DNA of 64,000 nt, taken from contig ML680053.1 of NCBI GenBank assembly GCA_007922225.1, positions 19,330,694 through 19,394,693 of the forward strand, written 5' to 3'. Under the pieces are notes generated by a model that was not told the origin of the DNA, searched no databases, and saw only the letters and a program-made list of their open reading frames with translations. This document shows, piece after piece, positions 47,630 through 58,639 of this stretch. This stretch comes from Emydura subglobosa (Eukaryota; Chordata; Testudines; Chelidae). Position 1 is the first letter of the stretch; every line of letters begins with the position of its first letter. The position numbers and the translations under genes are program-made.

Positions 47630-48976
47630 TCAGTGCATGCGTGTTTCTTTTGCATACATCAACGAAACTAAATTGAGCCTGTGACTGAAACAATGAATGT
47701 ACAATGCTTGAGGGCTTTCTTTCCATAAGAGAGCTTGCACACCATTAAGATTTCCACTCATAACAGTGGCGCCATCATAAGTCTGGGCAATAGAGTTTAG
47801 TACATTATACCTCGACAATGTGTGCTTCATGTTCTGAAGGAAAGACTTTGCACCAAGTGACTCTGCAGACTAGAAACCCAAGAAATATTTCATATACAGT
47901 ACCATGTAAATAACATCTTAGCACAACTGATACTTTGCTAACATATTTAGTTTTGACAACCATTATAGTGAAAACATTAGCCTCTTTCACTTCTTGGCTT
48001 ATGCATTCAAGTAGCACTTCTGACATAATATGAATGATTTCATTCTGTATTCATGAATGGGTGTATTTTTGCAATGTGGGGTCCACTTTCCATTTTTTTT
48101 CTTCTGACATTGTTGTATTTGGCTATGAGTCAGGAGCTCTGGGAAATTGCTCTTGTGATCTCTGCTTTCACTCTCATCTTTTCCTCTCTGAGCAATACAC
48201 CAAACTGCAAACAGTTGCAGGACATCTGCCACTACAATATACATGTGGTGCTCTTTCACTAAAGCAAAATATGCATCAGTATTTTGTGACTGAACTGAAA
48301 GTCCGTCATCTTTTGACTGAATGTCTTTGCATGAACCCATACCATTTGCCAGCTCTTGTGATTCTGATTATTTTCATGCTGTTGGCATCCTTTGTCATAG
48401 CCTTTTTCCAGTTGCCAAAGCCATTACCAATAAACACGGATATTTTTACAGGAATAGATGTTGAAAAAAATCTGCATGGGAAGCAGTAAGCTACATCCAT
48501 TATTTTACCATATTCAACCTACACAGAACCACTCTTTTTTAAAACTACACCACTAGTTCTTGGCTTTCATTTGGGAATGAGACTTTAGCTGTGGTTATTT
48601 TGAGCCATCAGATAAATATCACTTGATCTTGATTGAATCTTACTCCCTGAACTTACCTCATTATCAGGTGGGTTCTCTTCATCTTCCATTCACGATACCA
48701 TATTGCCCAGGCATTTCTTTCCACCTCTTCTTCCTCTGATGAATCTGATGCTGAGTGTTCCACTTCCAGTTCTTCTATAATACAATCTTCTTTGTCATTA
48801 TCTAAGGTACAGCATTTGCAGATTATACTGGTAAAGCACTCTCCTAGTGATTTTTCTGAAATGTGGCCTATTTCTGAAGTTGCGGGAAAGGCCTGTTGAA
48901 TTTCAGTGCTTGTTTTCTTTGATGTGTTTTGTTTGCTGAAAAGTTCTGAAATTGTCACTGACCACGTGCTTGACAT
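47630..48976 (-). pseudogene. hAT transposase, TTF-finger/DUF4371 (ZMYM-like) type
   Basis: In order on the minus strand: an acidic Ser/Glu-rich N-terminus (48653-48976, with SASDSSEEEEVERNAW); a TTF-type zinc finger start YCFPCRFFS (about 48470-48495); a DUF4371-like region with IMSEVLLECISQEVKEANVF, IMVVKTKYVSKV and CYLHGTVYEIFLGFL; then YDGATVMSGNLNGVQAL and IHCFSHRLNLV, the RNase H-fold motifs of this transposase group. Frames shift several times, so it is not functional. Related transposases gave rise to host genes such as the ZMYM family. This copy shows no sign of domestication. Confidence 0.82.
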
Positions 48977-49744
48977 TTTAAAAAATATATTTTAGCTACT
49001 TGTATTCAGAAACAGGGAGGCTTCACAAGTGGGGGTCTAGGCCAGACCACTCAGACTGATCTAAAACAATAGCCTGCCATGGTCAGACTTTCCAGGCTAG
49101 ATTCCATGTTCTGTCTTCAGGAAAGAGTGGTGTCAGATGGCGTTACTGCCCATAGCCCAAGCCTGCAGGGGGAGAGCAGCTGGAAAAGAACATGATAAAT
49201 GCACTGCATTCCCCCTGCACATGGACTTGCCTGGCCCTGGCCAGGCAGCTAAAGACTCTGGCATGGCAAGGAGCAATCTCCCTCCCAGCTATCTTTGCTA
49301 GCTCCTAATTGCTGGGATGGCGACAGGGAGGCAGAGAGAGAGAGGGAGGGAGAGGAATAGGGAGACACAGAGAGTGAGTGAATGTGTGTCTGTGTTTGTG
49401 ACTGTTCACTGCAGCCACATACCCCTCAGAGAGATTTCCCAAGCAAGCAAGGACATAGAATGGTCGTCAGTTTGAAACTCACTTCTGCTAGTGTGTGTCC
49501 TGTGGACTGCGCATTACAACAGCTGTCTCTCTGCTCTCTGAGGTAAGGAACTACCTGCTTGTATTTCACCGTTCACTTCCACAATCACAGTTCACACATT
49601 ATAGTAAGGGAACACACGGTCTCTGCTGTTATTCTACTTCTTCAGTCAGGTGGGGTAGCTGAAGAAGTAGTGGGAAATATTTGAGGGCATTGCCCACTAC
49701 CCCTTGCTACCCCTTGGCATTATCTCTTGAGGTGAATCTCTCAA

Positions 49745-50060
49745 TACCCCTGGGTCAATGTATTCTGCCTCACCTTGCTCATCCAGTACTTCATCACACA
49801 GGGTACAGGATATTCATCAAATTTTGATATGGCATTGACTTTCCCGAAAACCATGCAAAAATATGTGGCTTGGGGACAAGTACTACTGGGCTCCCGCAGT
49901 CACTAAATAACTCTTCAATTAATCCCAGCCCTAGCATTGACTACAGCTCCTGCTTCACATTTTCCTCAATTTCTGGGGAAGATGCCGGGATCTTCTGTGA
50001 CCCTAAGTCCAGGTTTGGTCTGAATATTATGGGTTATTAAATGGGTTCACCCAGGTTGGG
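49745..50060 (-). pseudogene. Gypsy RT first half
   Basis: Minus-strand frames read IEELFSDCGSPVVLVPKP (about 49865-49920) and KVNAISKFDEYPVP (about 49800-49845), the N-terminal RT motifs of Ty3/Gypsy. A linker with 'HNIQTKPGLRV' lies upstream. It sits immediately 3' of the integrase (in element orientation) and is cut at about 49740 by the hAT transposon. One in-frame stop and a shift separate the motifs. Confidence 0.82.
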
Positions 50061-50255
50061 GAGAGAATACTGTGGAGAAGGCAGTGGCCTCGGCCCTTTG
50101 TTTTGGGGCAAGGATGCCTCCAATTTTGACCAATCCCAGCTTCAAGGTCCCAGCAGCCTGAGGGCCTAATTCAGGTTCCAGCAGGTAAGGGACTATCATC
50201 AGGCTTTCTTACATGGTAGATTTGCTGGAGCTTTCACTTGTCTAGTTGTCAGATT

Positions 50256-51560
50256 TCATAGTTCACCAGCCCTCCCTACCCATCGTATTACCTCATATGC
50301 TCCCTGCCAGTGGGTTAGCAGCTTTGATTCTGAACTGGGCAATAGTAAGAGAACCTGATCACTAGATTGAAACACCTGGAGGTGGGCATTTTGATTATAG
50401 GCTGCTTCCTGGGTATTCTGGCCATGTAAGAGGTATTCTCTGGCAAACAAGCCTAAAGCTTCAAGCTTCTCTTGCAAGTTAAGGACACACTGTACCACAT
50501 TATTGGTTCAAGGTGGTTCGTTTTCCCACATTACTCTAATGAGATCCAAAATCCCTTGGGGTTGCCTCCCAAATAGCAGCTGAAATGGCAAGAAGCCTGT
50601 GGCGGACTGTGGTAGCTCTCGAACAGCAAATGAGGGGGAGGGAACAACTGGTTCCAGTGTTGGGCATTTGTAATGACGAACCTCCTGAGCATAGCTTAGT
50701 GTTCTGTTGAATTGCTCCACCTAACCATTTGTTTGGGAATGGTGGATGGATGTTCTGAGGGTCTTGATTTTCAACATCCAACACAGTTGCCTCATCACCT
50801 GGGACATAGAGTTTGTTCCCTGATACGTTATGATCTCTCATGGTACCCCAACCCAGGTGAATAGCTACATGAGTTCAACAGTAACCACTTAGGCATTCCT
50901 AGAGTGTAGTGAAAACAGTAAGAGTCCTATAGCACCTTAAAGACTAACAAATTTCTGTGGGCATAAACTTTCGTGGGCTGCAACCCACTTCATCAAATGC
51001 ATGCATAGAGTGTAGTGGTTAGCCTCAGATTACTGGGTTGCATGGCCCAATATACTAAAATGAACCAGTAGCCTGTGGTGCTCTTTTTGGGGGAGGGCAA
51101 TGATGTCCATTCTGATGCACTCAAAGAGTGTGCTTGCTAATGGGAGGGGAACCAAAGAAGCTTAGTCCATTGGCCAAGGCTAACACTCTGAGCAAGAGGC
51201 ACAAAAATTTGGAATGTCTTTATAGACTCTGGGCCAAAAAAACTGAACTAGAATTTGAGTCTTCTCCCTTGAGGTGCCCTGTGGAAGGTATGGTGTGGGC
51301 CAACTCCATAACTACCCTCCAGTAAGGCCAGAGCTCCAGAAGCTGTTTTTGGACTTCCTTGGTCTTCCAGTCCTTCTGAAGGCAATATAAGCAGTTGCCC
51401 TGAATTTCAAAGTGTGGGAACAGTGGAGTTTGATGCTGTTCAATGGTCTCCCCATTTACCACTGCCACTTGGATTATGCACCGAGCAGATTTTACAACTG
51501 CCCATTGTTCTTCAATGACACTGCAGAACTGGATTAGAATCTCCAATTCAGGTAAGGGAG
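50256..51560 (-). pseudogene. Gypsy (Gmr1-type) integrase, split by a Penelope fragment
   Basis: From the N-terminus: a zinc-binding H2C2 region (51220-51546, with TPLFPHFEIQGNCLYCLQKD, and HTIPSTGHLKG); a DDE core beginning 'MDIIALP' (about 51090); the core interrupted by a 94-bp Penelope end at 50912-51005; then the core end with FNRTLSYAQ and the C-terminal domain with DQVLLLLPSSESKLLTHWQG and YEVIRWVG (50256-50498). Integrase lying before RT is the diagnostic Gmr1 order. Multiple frameshifts are present. Confidence 0.85.
50900..51017 (-). mobile_element. 94-bp Penelope end fragment with perfect 12-bp target duplication
   Basis: TAGAGTGTAGTG occurs at 50900-50911 and again at 51006-51017. 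The 94 bp between them contain 'aaagactaacaaatttctgtgggc' and 'ataaactttcgtgggctgcaacccac'. These match, in opposite orientation, the 3' segment of the foldback at 17215-17831 ('gcccacaaaagcttatgcc ... aaatttgttagtcttt'). The host sequence is the Gypsy integrase core, and removing the insert and one repeat re-aligns it. Confidence 0.9.
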
Positions 51561-51739
51561 GGGCCTCTCAGTGGGGTTGGAACAGGGCTCTGACTTGTTG
51601 GGTCATCCCCAGGTGGTTAGATGTCCTTTAGCTAAGATCAGTGATCTCCCTTACATCTGCAAGTTTTGCTGGTTATGGTGATACTGAAGCTGGAGGCAAG
51701 GGAGCTATGGTGTCCAGAAGCAGTCCCAAGAACTCCTTT

Positions 51740-51883
51740 AATTACTTCCTACAATAATCCCAGTCTCAGACAACAATAACAGAATAGGCATGGATTGGGT
51801 CCCGGCTGATCATCAGGGATTGTACACTCATCCACAGTTAGTCACTTGAATGGACTATAAAATGGATAGAGAACTGGGCATAG
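51740..51883 (-). pseudogene. Gypsy protease C-terminal fragment
   Basis: On the minus strand, a weak retropepsin-like end is visible: a degraded 'V.DWDY' region (about 51755-51785) and flanking linker. It fits because it lies between integrase and the CR1/LTR-like insertions, whose other side holds the protease start (53900-54125). Identification depends largely on position. Confidence 0.45.
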
Positions 51884-52911
51884 GGCTCAATGAGTAGTGA
51901 TCAATGGCTCCATGTCTAGCTGGCAGCCGGTCACAAGCAGAGTGCCCCAGGGGTCGGTGCTGGGGCCAGTTTTGTTCAACATCTTCATTAATGATCTGGA
52001 AGATGGGGTAGATTGCACCCTCAGCAAGTTTGCGGATGACACTAAGCTGTGGGGAGTGGTAGATACCCTGGAAGGTAGGGATAGGATACAGAAGGACCTA
52101 AACAAACTGGAGGATTGGGCCAAAAGAAATCTAATGAGGTTCAACAAAGAAAAAATGCAGAGTCCTCCACTTAGGAAGGAAGAACACAGCTATAGACTGG
52201 GGACCGACGAGCTAGGCAGCAGTTCTGCAGAAAAGGACCTGGGGATAACAGTGGATAAAAAGCTGGATATGAGTCAGCAGTGTGCTCTGGTTGTCAGGAA
52301 GGCTAGTAGCAAATTGGGCTGCATGAGGAGGAGCATTGCCAGCAGGTCGCGGGAAGTGATTATTCCCCTCTATTCGGCATTGGTAAGGCCGCATTTAGAG
52401 TATTGTGTCCAGTTTTGGGCCCCCCACTACAAAAAGGATGTAGACAAGTTGGAGAGAGTACAGCGGAAGGCAACAAAAATGATTAGGGGGCTGGAGCACA
52501 GGACTTATGAGGAGAGGCTAAGGAAACAGGCTTGTTTAGTCTGTAAAAGAGAAGAATGAGGGAGGATTTGATAGCAGCCTTTAACTACCTGAAAGAGGGT
52601 TCCAGGGAGGATGGGGCTAGGCTGTTCTCAGTGGTGGCAGATGACAGAACAAGGAGCAATGGTCTCAAATTGCAGTTGAGGAGGTCTAGGTTGGACATTA
52701 GGAAAAAGTTTTTCACTAGGAGGGTGGTGAAGCACTGGAATGGGTTACCTAGGGAAGTGGTGGAATCTCCATCTTTAGAGGTTTTTAAGCTGAGGCTTGA
52801 CAAAGCCCTGGCTGGGATGATATAGCTGAGGTTAGTCCTGCTTTGAGCAGGGGGTTGGACTAGATGACCTCCTGAGGTCCCTTCCAACTCTAATATTCTA
52901 TGATTCTATGA
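51884..52911 (+). mobile_element. CR1 LINE nested in the Gypsy protease region
   Basis: 5'-truncated within the RT. It is open from 51897 to 52559: [20 protein letters not shown], the intact active-site box [34 protein letters not shown], and [18 protein letters not shown] single frameshift at about 52555 is followed by an open C-terminus (52556-52825: [36 protein letters not shown]). The 3' end carries two ATTCTATG octamers (52895-52910). It is the youngest-looking CR1 here and the same octamer-type subfamily as 16240-16935. Confidence 0.95.
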
Positions 52912-52913
52912 AT

Positions 52914-53895
52914 GCATGGATAAGATTTCATGTCCCCATGCACATATTACAACAGAATGGTGCCCTGGGTTGACCCAAAGTTTGAGACCACAGTGTTACC
53001 AGGAGAATTTAGAGTGGGGGGCTTACCCTAAAAACTGCCAGTCAGGTGTGGTGGTCCGCCCTATTGGAATTTTCAAGGGAGACAACCTGCCTTACCTTGA
53101 AAGGACACAGATACAGACCTCTGATCAAGGTAGAATACACAAGCTGTGATACTTTGAAAACAGATATAATTTTTATTTAGAAATGAGTGGTTACGTTACA
53201 AGAGAAATAGAAATAGTATGTTAAGTATATTATGTGTTATATTCTAATTAATCTTATACATTAATACTATAAGTTAGCTATACTTAACATTCTATACATA
53301 CATCACTCACCATTACTTTTATCTTAACAATCTATTATTCTATACTAAAGATCCTTAACAATCTATCATCCAGCAAGCATTAGGCCAGGTGGTTGCTGGA
53401 TGGGTAGAGAAGGAGAATCTCACTCAGACCACAGGCATTCAACTTTATTAACATGCAGACTCAGGTGACCTTTACTTACACAACTTTTAAAAATCCCTTT
53501 GTTCATCAGGGAAGGTCCTTCTGTTCTGTCTGAAAAACCAACACAAGGATCACCTTAGACTCAGACACAGAGCGGGGACTCAGTTAGCCCATTTGTCCAA
53601 AGCCTCAGGCACACCTTTGCTTCAGTGTTGCTTCCCGTGATTTCAGCTCTTCTCCTTCGGTTGCTGTTGTCACTCCCTCTTCCAACTGCCATTCTTAACT
53701 GTCACTTGCTGGATTTTTCTTATTACTAATCCTTATCTAAAAATCCTAGTCTTAAAACTAATCACTATTTTAAATACTACAAAATGTTCTGATACTGATA
53801 CTACTCTTTAATTATCCAAACAACCAAACCATCAACCTCAGAATTTTAACCCCTCTTGAGGTTTTTCTGCACGCCTTTACCACAATGTTCTTTTG
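52914..53895 (-). repeat. Unidentified LTR-like insertion in the Gypsy protease
   Basis: About 980 bp of AT-rich sequence lie between the CR1 tail and the Gypsy gag/protease, and resemble neither. On the minus strand it begins TGCCAAAAGAAC (53895) and carries AATAAA within 'ctaaataaaaatt' (about 53169-53181), with GT-rich sequence downstream. It has no coding capacity. Position and layout suggest a solo LTR, but the 3' boundary and target duplication could not be fixed. Confidence 0.4.
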
Positions 53896-53896
53896 G

Positions 53897-54440
53897 CAGT
53901 TTAGACAACTGAGACAAAATCTCTGGCTACAACAGAGCTCCACATCAAAGTATGAGCACTCCCTAAGACTGTAACCACTTCTGCATTCACCTTTATGGGG
54001 CTGATCAACTTTTCAGGTTTTCCTTGTTGAGCTTGGGCCCACAAGATACAGATTTTCTCAAAGTTGCACTCCATATAGGGGCAATCTTGGAACCAGCACC
54101 TAGGGCAGTCACATGCAAAATGCACATCTTGGTCTTCGCTATTGTGCCTGGACCCTCCTCTAGGTATTCAGGAGGTCCCCTCCATGTGGGATCACCCTAG
54201 TTCAGGAACTGGCAATATTGCCTTCTTAAACTCTGGTGGGTTGGCAGTCTCTTGGATTGAGCTGCAGGTCAACAGCTCCAGACTTTTGATCTATGGTAGC
54301 AATGGGCCCCTCGATCCTTGGGCCCTCCTGTATCTGAGTGAGTGGGTTGAAACCCTTCATGATGTTGGCTTCCACCACCTGGTTTCTCATTCAGTGATGT
54401 GGGGCCCTCAGTCACACTGGGTTCCTGGTAGGGCGTCATC
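53897..54440 (-). pseudogene. Gypsy gag C-terminus and protease start
   Basis: The minus frame at 53901-54125 has a Cys-rich 'HFACDCPRCWFQDCPYMEC' stretch like a degenerate zinc knuckle. It is followed by 'KLISPIKVNAEVVTVL', which resembles the start of a retropepsin whose catalytic DSG is lost. The remainder to 54440 continues towards the capsid without a clean frame. Confidence 0.6.
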
Positions 54441-55060
54441 ATGGGGGGTCTTTGCCATTACATAATTTTCCATGAGATGAATGGCATCCATCATGGTTTA
54501 AGGATGGTGACATAACACTCAGTCTTTTCCGCCAGGTAACAATATCTGGATGAACTGTTGGAATAAGACCAGCTCAGCCATTTGGGTTCCCATTTTCATC
54601 TTCAGTCTGTGTCATCTCCAGCACAAGTCAGGCAGAGCCTTGTTCCTGGAGAGTACCACTTGTTGTGGACGCACTGCCAGAATGTCTCTTTCAAGATATC
54701 CAAGGTATTGAGAATGGCTGCCTTGTCTTGCACATTCTCTTGGGTCACAGTGGGGTCTACAAAGTGATAATTGATTTGTCCCATCCCAGTTAGGTATGGA
54801 GCCAGCAAAATGTCCCATTGGTCTAGGACCCACCAGGCTAACATGACCGCTTACTAAGAGGTTTCAAGGAAGGCCTCAGGATTGTCATCTGGCCCCTCTT
54901 CGGTAAGTCTGACAGGGGCAAGGGCCACTGCTGGGTCATGGTTCTCCAGTGGCAGATGGCCAGAGTATCGTGACCATTTACTGTACCAGCTGCTGCTGTT
55001 GTTGCAGCAGCTGCTAAGTTGCTAGATCCATATCAACTGCTGCTGCTGGTTGGCCATAAG
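54441..55060 (-). pseudogene. Gypsy gag with SCAN-like capsid
   Basis: Minus-strand frames read EEGPDDNPEAFLETS (about 54855-54905), then LDQWDILLAPYLTG (about 54790-54830), DKAAILNTLDILKETFWQ, and in a shifted frame AELVLFQQFIQILLPGGKD, with MMDAIHLMENYV after two stops. The pattern 'ELVLFQQFIQIL', a charged turn, then 'DAIHLMENY' matches the helical core of SCAN domains, which are known to derive from Gmr1-like Gypsy capsids. Upstream sequence is Gln-rich (CAG/CTG repeats near 54990-55050). The gag start is lost at about 55060. Confidence 0.75.
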
Positions 55061-55064
55061 TAAA

Positions 55065-55240
55065 ATGGTCATGCTGGGTCAGAGCTATAGTCTATCTAGC
55101 CCAGTATACTTTCTTCTGGCAGTGGCTCGTGCCAGATACTTCAGAAGAAAATTAAAAAATGGGGCAATTTATCAAGTTGTTCTGTTCCAGCTTCTGGCAG
55201 ACAGAGGCTTAGGGACACGCAGGTCATAGAGTTGCCTCCC
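55065..55240 (-). mobile_element. CR1-related LINE 3' end fragment
   Basis: The + strand 'ggtcatgctgggtcagagctatagtctatctagcccagtat ... ttctggcagacagaggcttagggacac' is the same 3' end as at 46596-46790. It ends the readable Gypsy element. Confidence 0.65.
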
Positions 55241-56404
55241 TGACTATTAGGTGACACAAAACAGAGGCAAAAGCAAGTGTTGCTTATTAAATCTTTTACT
55301 AATTAGAATATCACTTTTTCTGCCAGGCCATCAGACAATGGCAAAAGTAAAAATGCAGCACTTTTACCTTTTCTTTAATGTTGAATACACTAAGTGGAAA
55401 GAGTTTGGCTTAATGTAGAAAGAATGTCTGATTGATGTAGGTTATAATTTTCAAACCTAGTTTTCAGATTCCAAGTACTAACATACTCACCAATTAACAT
55501 GAACAACGGTTTGTAGACTAGATTTGACTCTTTCCATTTAATGAACGAAATCCAATCAACCACCACGTTAGCATAAATGAAAAATACACGTCTGTAAGAA
55601 TGATAAATAAGTGATTTCAGTAGCAATTAACAAAACTTGCCTCATGGGAAGCTATTTGGTATGCAGCATGACTGGTGTTTCTTAAGGATTGATACAAGTC
55701 GTAGTGTGCCTTGCATTGGACTTCTAGCTTATTCAAATAGAAAGAAATCTTTCCAACTCTGATCACTTACATTTCACTTTAAAAGAAAATGGGTCATATT
55801 TGTTGAAAAACTGATTATTTTTTTCTTTTCACTTACATAAAATGTATAATCTCTTCACTCCATAAAAACTGAATTTGTTTAAGTAGTCCCAGACTTGTTC
55901 CAAATGGTATAATTTAGCCCAACCAGTATCGGTAAAATTACCACTAACCCAATATGGAGGTAATCAGTAACCTATGGGACTCTGTGCTCTAGTCTGGAAA
56001 TTGAAACCTTATATTTTTTCATCAGGTGTATTACAGGGATATTAGATAGATTAAATAGATCATATGGTCACATGTGAAAAGGTAATATGATATTATTAGT
56101 ACCTTTGAAACAATCTAAAATTATACTAAAAAGGCATAAATGTTCTAGTTTTGAAAATTATCTGTTGACTTATTCCTTTTAGTTCCTCAGCTTCTAGTTT
56201 CAGATGCTATTCCTCATTTGTGCTGTAGAGTGTGGTTCAGCTCTGAGTGACCATTTATGAATGGCATAGTATTAATAAAATATCAGCTCTCTGTGTGTGC
56301 TTGAAGTTTTCTCTGTAGAAGTAAACACCTCTGAAAAAGCAAGCTGGAATCTATTTCGCCTTGCACATCGTGGACAGAATTGTCAGCCGAGTTCCTACCT
56401 AAGT
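55241..56404. other. Intergenic sequence, nothing recognised
   Basis: AT-rich, with short open frames lacking protein similarity. No repeat could be named. Confidence 0.45.
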
Positions 56405-56640
56405 GTGGAGTCTTAGGTCAACATTTTCAAACTGAGGCAACTATAATTAGGCTTCTAAATCCAATATTGAGGTGGCATAGCATGATTTTCAAAGGTGCTG
56501 AGCTCCCGCAGTTCCAGCCAGTTTCAGATGCTGAGGACCTTTGAAAATCAGACCCTTTCTAGTTAGGTGCCTGTATATGAATACAGGTGCCTAACTTTAG
56601 GCACCCAGTTTTGAAATATTTGGCCTCAGTCATTATAAAT
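56405..56640. repeat. Second copy of the TTAGGCACC / TTTGAAAATC repeat
   Basis: It contains 'ggtgctgagctcccgcag', 'cctttgaaaatcagaccc', 'ttaggtgcctgtat', 'aggtgcctaactttaggcaccc' and 'aaatatttggcctcag'. It shares words and order with 2836-3055. The pair 'gcctgtatatgaatacaggtgc' forms a small hairpin. Confidence 0.55.
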
Positions 56641-57589
56641 AGATTGGAAACAAAGTGCAAAATGAATGTAGGGGGAAACGAGAAATTTTAAAAAATACAC
56701 AGATGATGCATAATTATAAAACACAAGTATGATATAGGGCTGGTCAGAAAAAATCTGACATAAGCTTGTGTTGGAATTTGTCAGTTTGCTTATATCAAAA
56801 TGTTTTAGTCAAAGTCCTGGCAGAACATAGGTACGGCGCTGACACAACCCTGCTTGCCGGGAAGGTTTTGAAAACTGTTCCCTGTCAGCTCACCTGTACA
56901 TATCCTTGGCAGCCCACCTGCTGGATGACTGGGGAGCCCAGGCTTCCAGGGTCCACATCTCTGGGGAGCCTACCAGGCGGACTGGTCTGGAGCCACAGCT
57001 CCATTTCCTTTCATGGGGAACTCAAATATTTCAGTTTTCGTTCCTAATAAGATCAAAGCCGAATTTTGAAATCCTCTGCGAACCAGAATGCTCTTTATCT
57101 ACCCAGTGCTAGGTATAACTGGATTCCAGAGAATGTCAGTAATTGCTTCGTGACATTTGACTCTCAGGGACCAAGAAATGGCAAGTATTGAGAAATAACA
57201 ACACAAGCACTTCATACCATGGTTTAAGCATAAGCTTCCATAAAAGGGAACAAGATGTCTTGGAGGGTTTCAGATACAGCGTTGAACTGTGAGGTAATTT
57301 TTTGAGGAGTAGTGAATTTGCTGAAAGCACTGCCTTAATGATTGTCTTCTCTGCATGTTCAGCTGAATAACACAAAATGGCCCACTTTGCATTCCATAGA
57401 TATCATTTTGTATTATAGAGGGCTGCCAAACCAAAACTGATCACAGTACTCCCTCACTGAGCTGGTCTTTTATGGTGTCCACACTAGTAAAATACCACCA
57501 TTTGATTTAAAATAGTGTATGTAGTTAAGTAAGCAACGACTAAGGCGAGAGAGATAACAATACACAAATGTTTGGAATAGGGCATTAAT
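56641..57589. other. Intergenic sequence, nothing recognised
   Basis: No gene or nameable repeat. A mildly GC-rich patch lies at 56870-57000. Confidence 0.4.
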
Positions 57590-57935
57590 GCTCAAGAATT
57601 ATTCCTGGAGCACCCCTTTCCCCCCCACAAACAACATGCTATAAAAACTTCAGGGCCCAGTATGCGGGGCTCAGGGATCTGGATGTCAGCCACTGGACTG
57701 GAGAGGGAGTAGAGGAGCTCAGTGCTTCTGACCTGCGGTGGGTGGGTGGGGTAACGGGTTTCTGGCCTGCAGAGCAGCAGGGCTCTGGGCTCCAGAGAGG
57801 AGGAGGGTCTCAGAGCTCCAGCCCCATGGGAGGTAGACCAGGGCTTCTGCCCCATGGGAGGCATGCCAGAGCTTGGAGCTAATTACCGGAGCTCCATTCC
57901 AGACAGCTCTGGCTTAATTTAATCCCTGGTTTGGA
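57590..57935. repeat. GC-rich unclassified repeat with internal 'cccatgggagg' units
   Basis: It has repeated 'gccccatgggagg' (about 57820 and 57850) and many 'gggctc' or 'ctccag' words in a sharply bounded GC-rich island ending 'ggctTaatttaatccc'. No protein similarity. It is probably the interior of a non-autonomous element, not a promoter island. Confidence 0.4.
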
Positions 57936-57988
57936 GCATTTGACCAAAGAAATTAAAGTTCAGGGTTAAAGCCAGATTCTGACACCCT

Positions 57989-58297
57989 CAGGGTATGTCT
58001 ACATTGGAGCTGAGAGGTGCAATTCCCAGCTTGAATAGAAATACCTGAGCTACCTGTGATAGAGCTAGCATCTAAATATAATAGTATGGCCATGATGGCA
58101 AGGGTGGCAGTTTGGGATAGCCACTGAGTAAGCACCCAGAGGGTTAGGTGGGATTGTACTGGGAGCAGCTAGCCCAAGCTGCCACTCATGCTGCCATGGA
58201 CACTGCTATTTTTAGATGCTAGCTCGCTCAGAGCTACCGTGGGTACATCTATGTGAGCTGGGGAAATCACCTCCCAGCTCAGATGTCGACGTGCTGC
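57989..58297. mobile_element. Non-autonomous TIR element (same family as 8621)
   Basis: It starts 'cagggtatgtctacattgg' and ends with the diverged complement 'agatgtcgacgtgctg'. Inner inverted words are 'ggagctgagaggtgcaattcccagc' against 'gctggggaaatcacctcccagctc', and 'gagctagcatctaaatat' against 'atttttagatgctagctc'. No coding. Confidence 0.7.
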
Positions 58298-58639
58298 ATA
58301 GTATCTTACACTATGATTACTCCCATTGCAGTCAGTGGAATCGGCCATGGAGTTAAGTGGCTACTCAAAGTGAGCAGGGGTTTTAGAAACTGGCCCTTAG
58401 AGTGGTACATAAATACCGTAAATGTAAAGGCAGAATATTAAGAACTAATGCATGAAGCAGACTAAATATCAGGAAATTTTCCTGAAAATGAAAATCTCTT
58501 GGCTAGGAAGCATTCTTCCAAGGTTATATTGAAGAATGAAGAAAAGAATACAAAATGCTTTAAATGCTTAACACTTTGATGGAAGAGGAATTAGAGCAAA
58601 TAGATCTTCTCCAGCTCTGTTATTCTTAGATCTGGTTCT

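Larger units (their letters stand above)
45880..49730 (-). mobile_element. hAT-type DNA transposon inserted in the Gypsy RT
   Basis: The block that separates the two halves of the Gypsy RT carries a decayed transposase on the minus strand (47630-48976), a probable 5' non-coding region (49000-49700, with GA-rich low complexity at about 49330-49375) and probable C-terminal coding sequence (45900-46590 and 47200-47620). The 46596-47190 part is a second insertion. The edges are inferred from where the Gypsy coding stops and resumes. I could not confirm terminal inverted repeats or the 8-bp duplication. Confidence 0.65.

Noticed and set aside
48034..48489. 151-residue + strand open frame
   Set aside because: It is antisense to the hAT transposase, whose motifs are on the minus strand.
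57590..57935. CpG-island-like promoter
   Set aside because: The GC-rich block has repeated 'cccatgggagg' units and few CpGs. A repeat explains it better, and no gene starts nearby.
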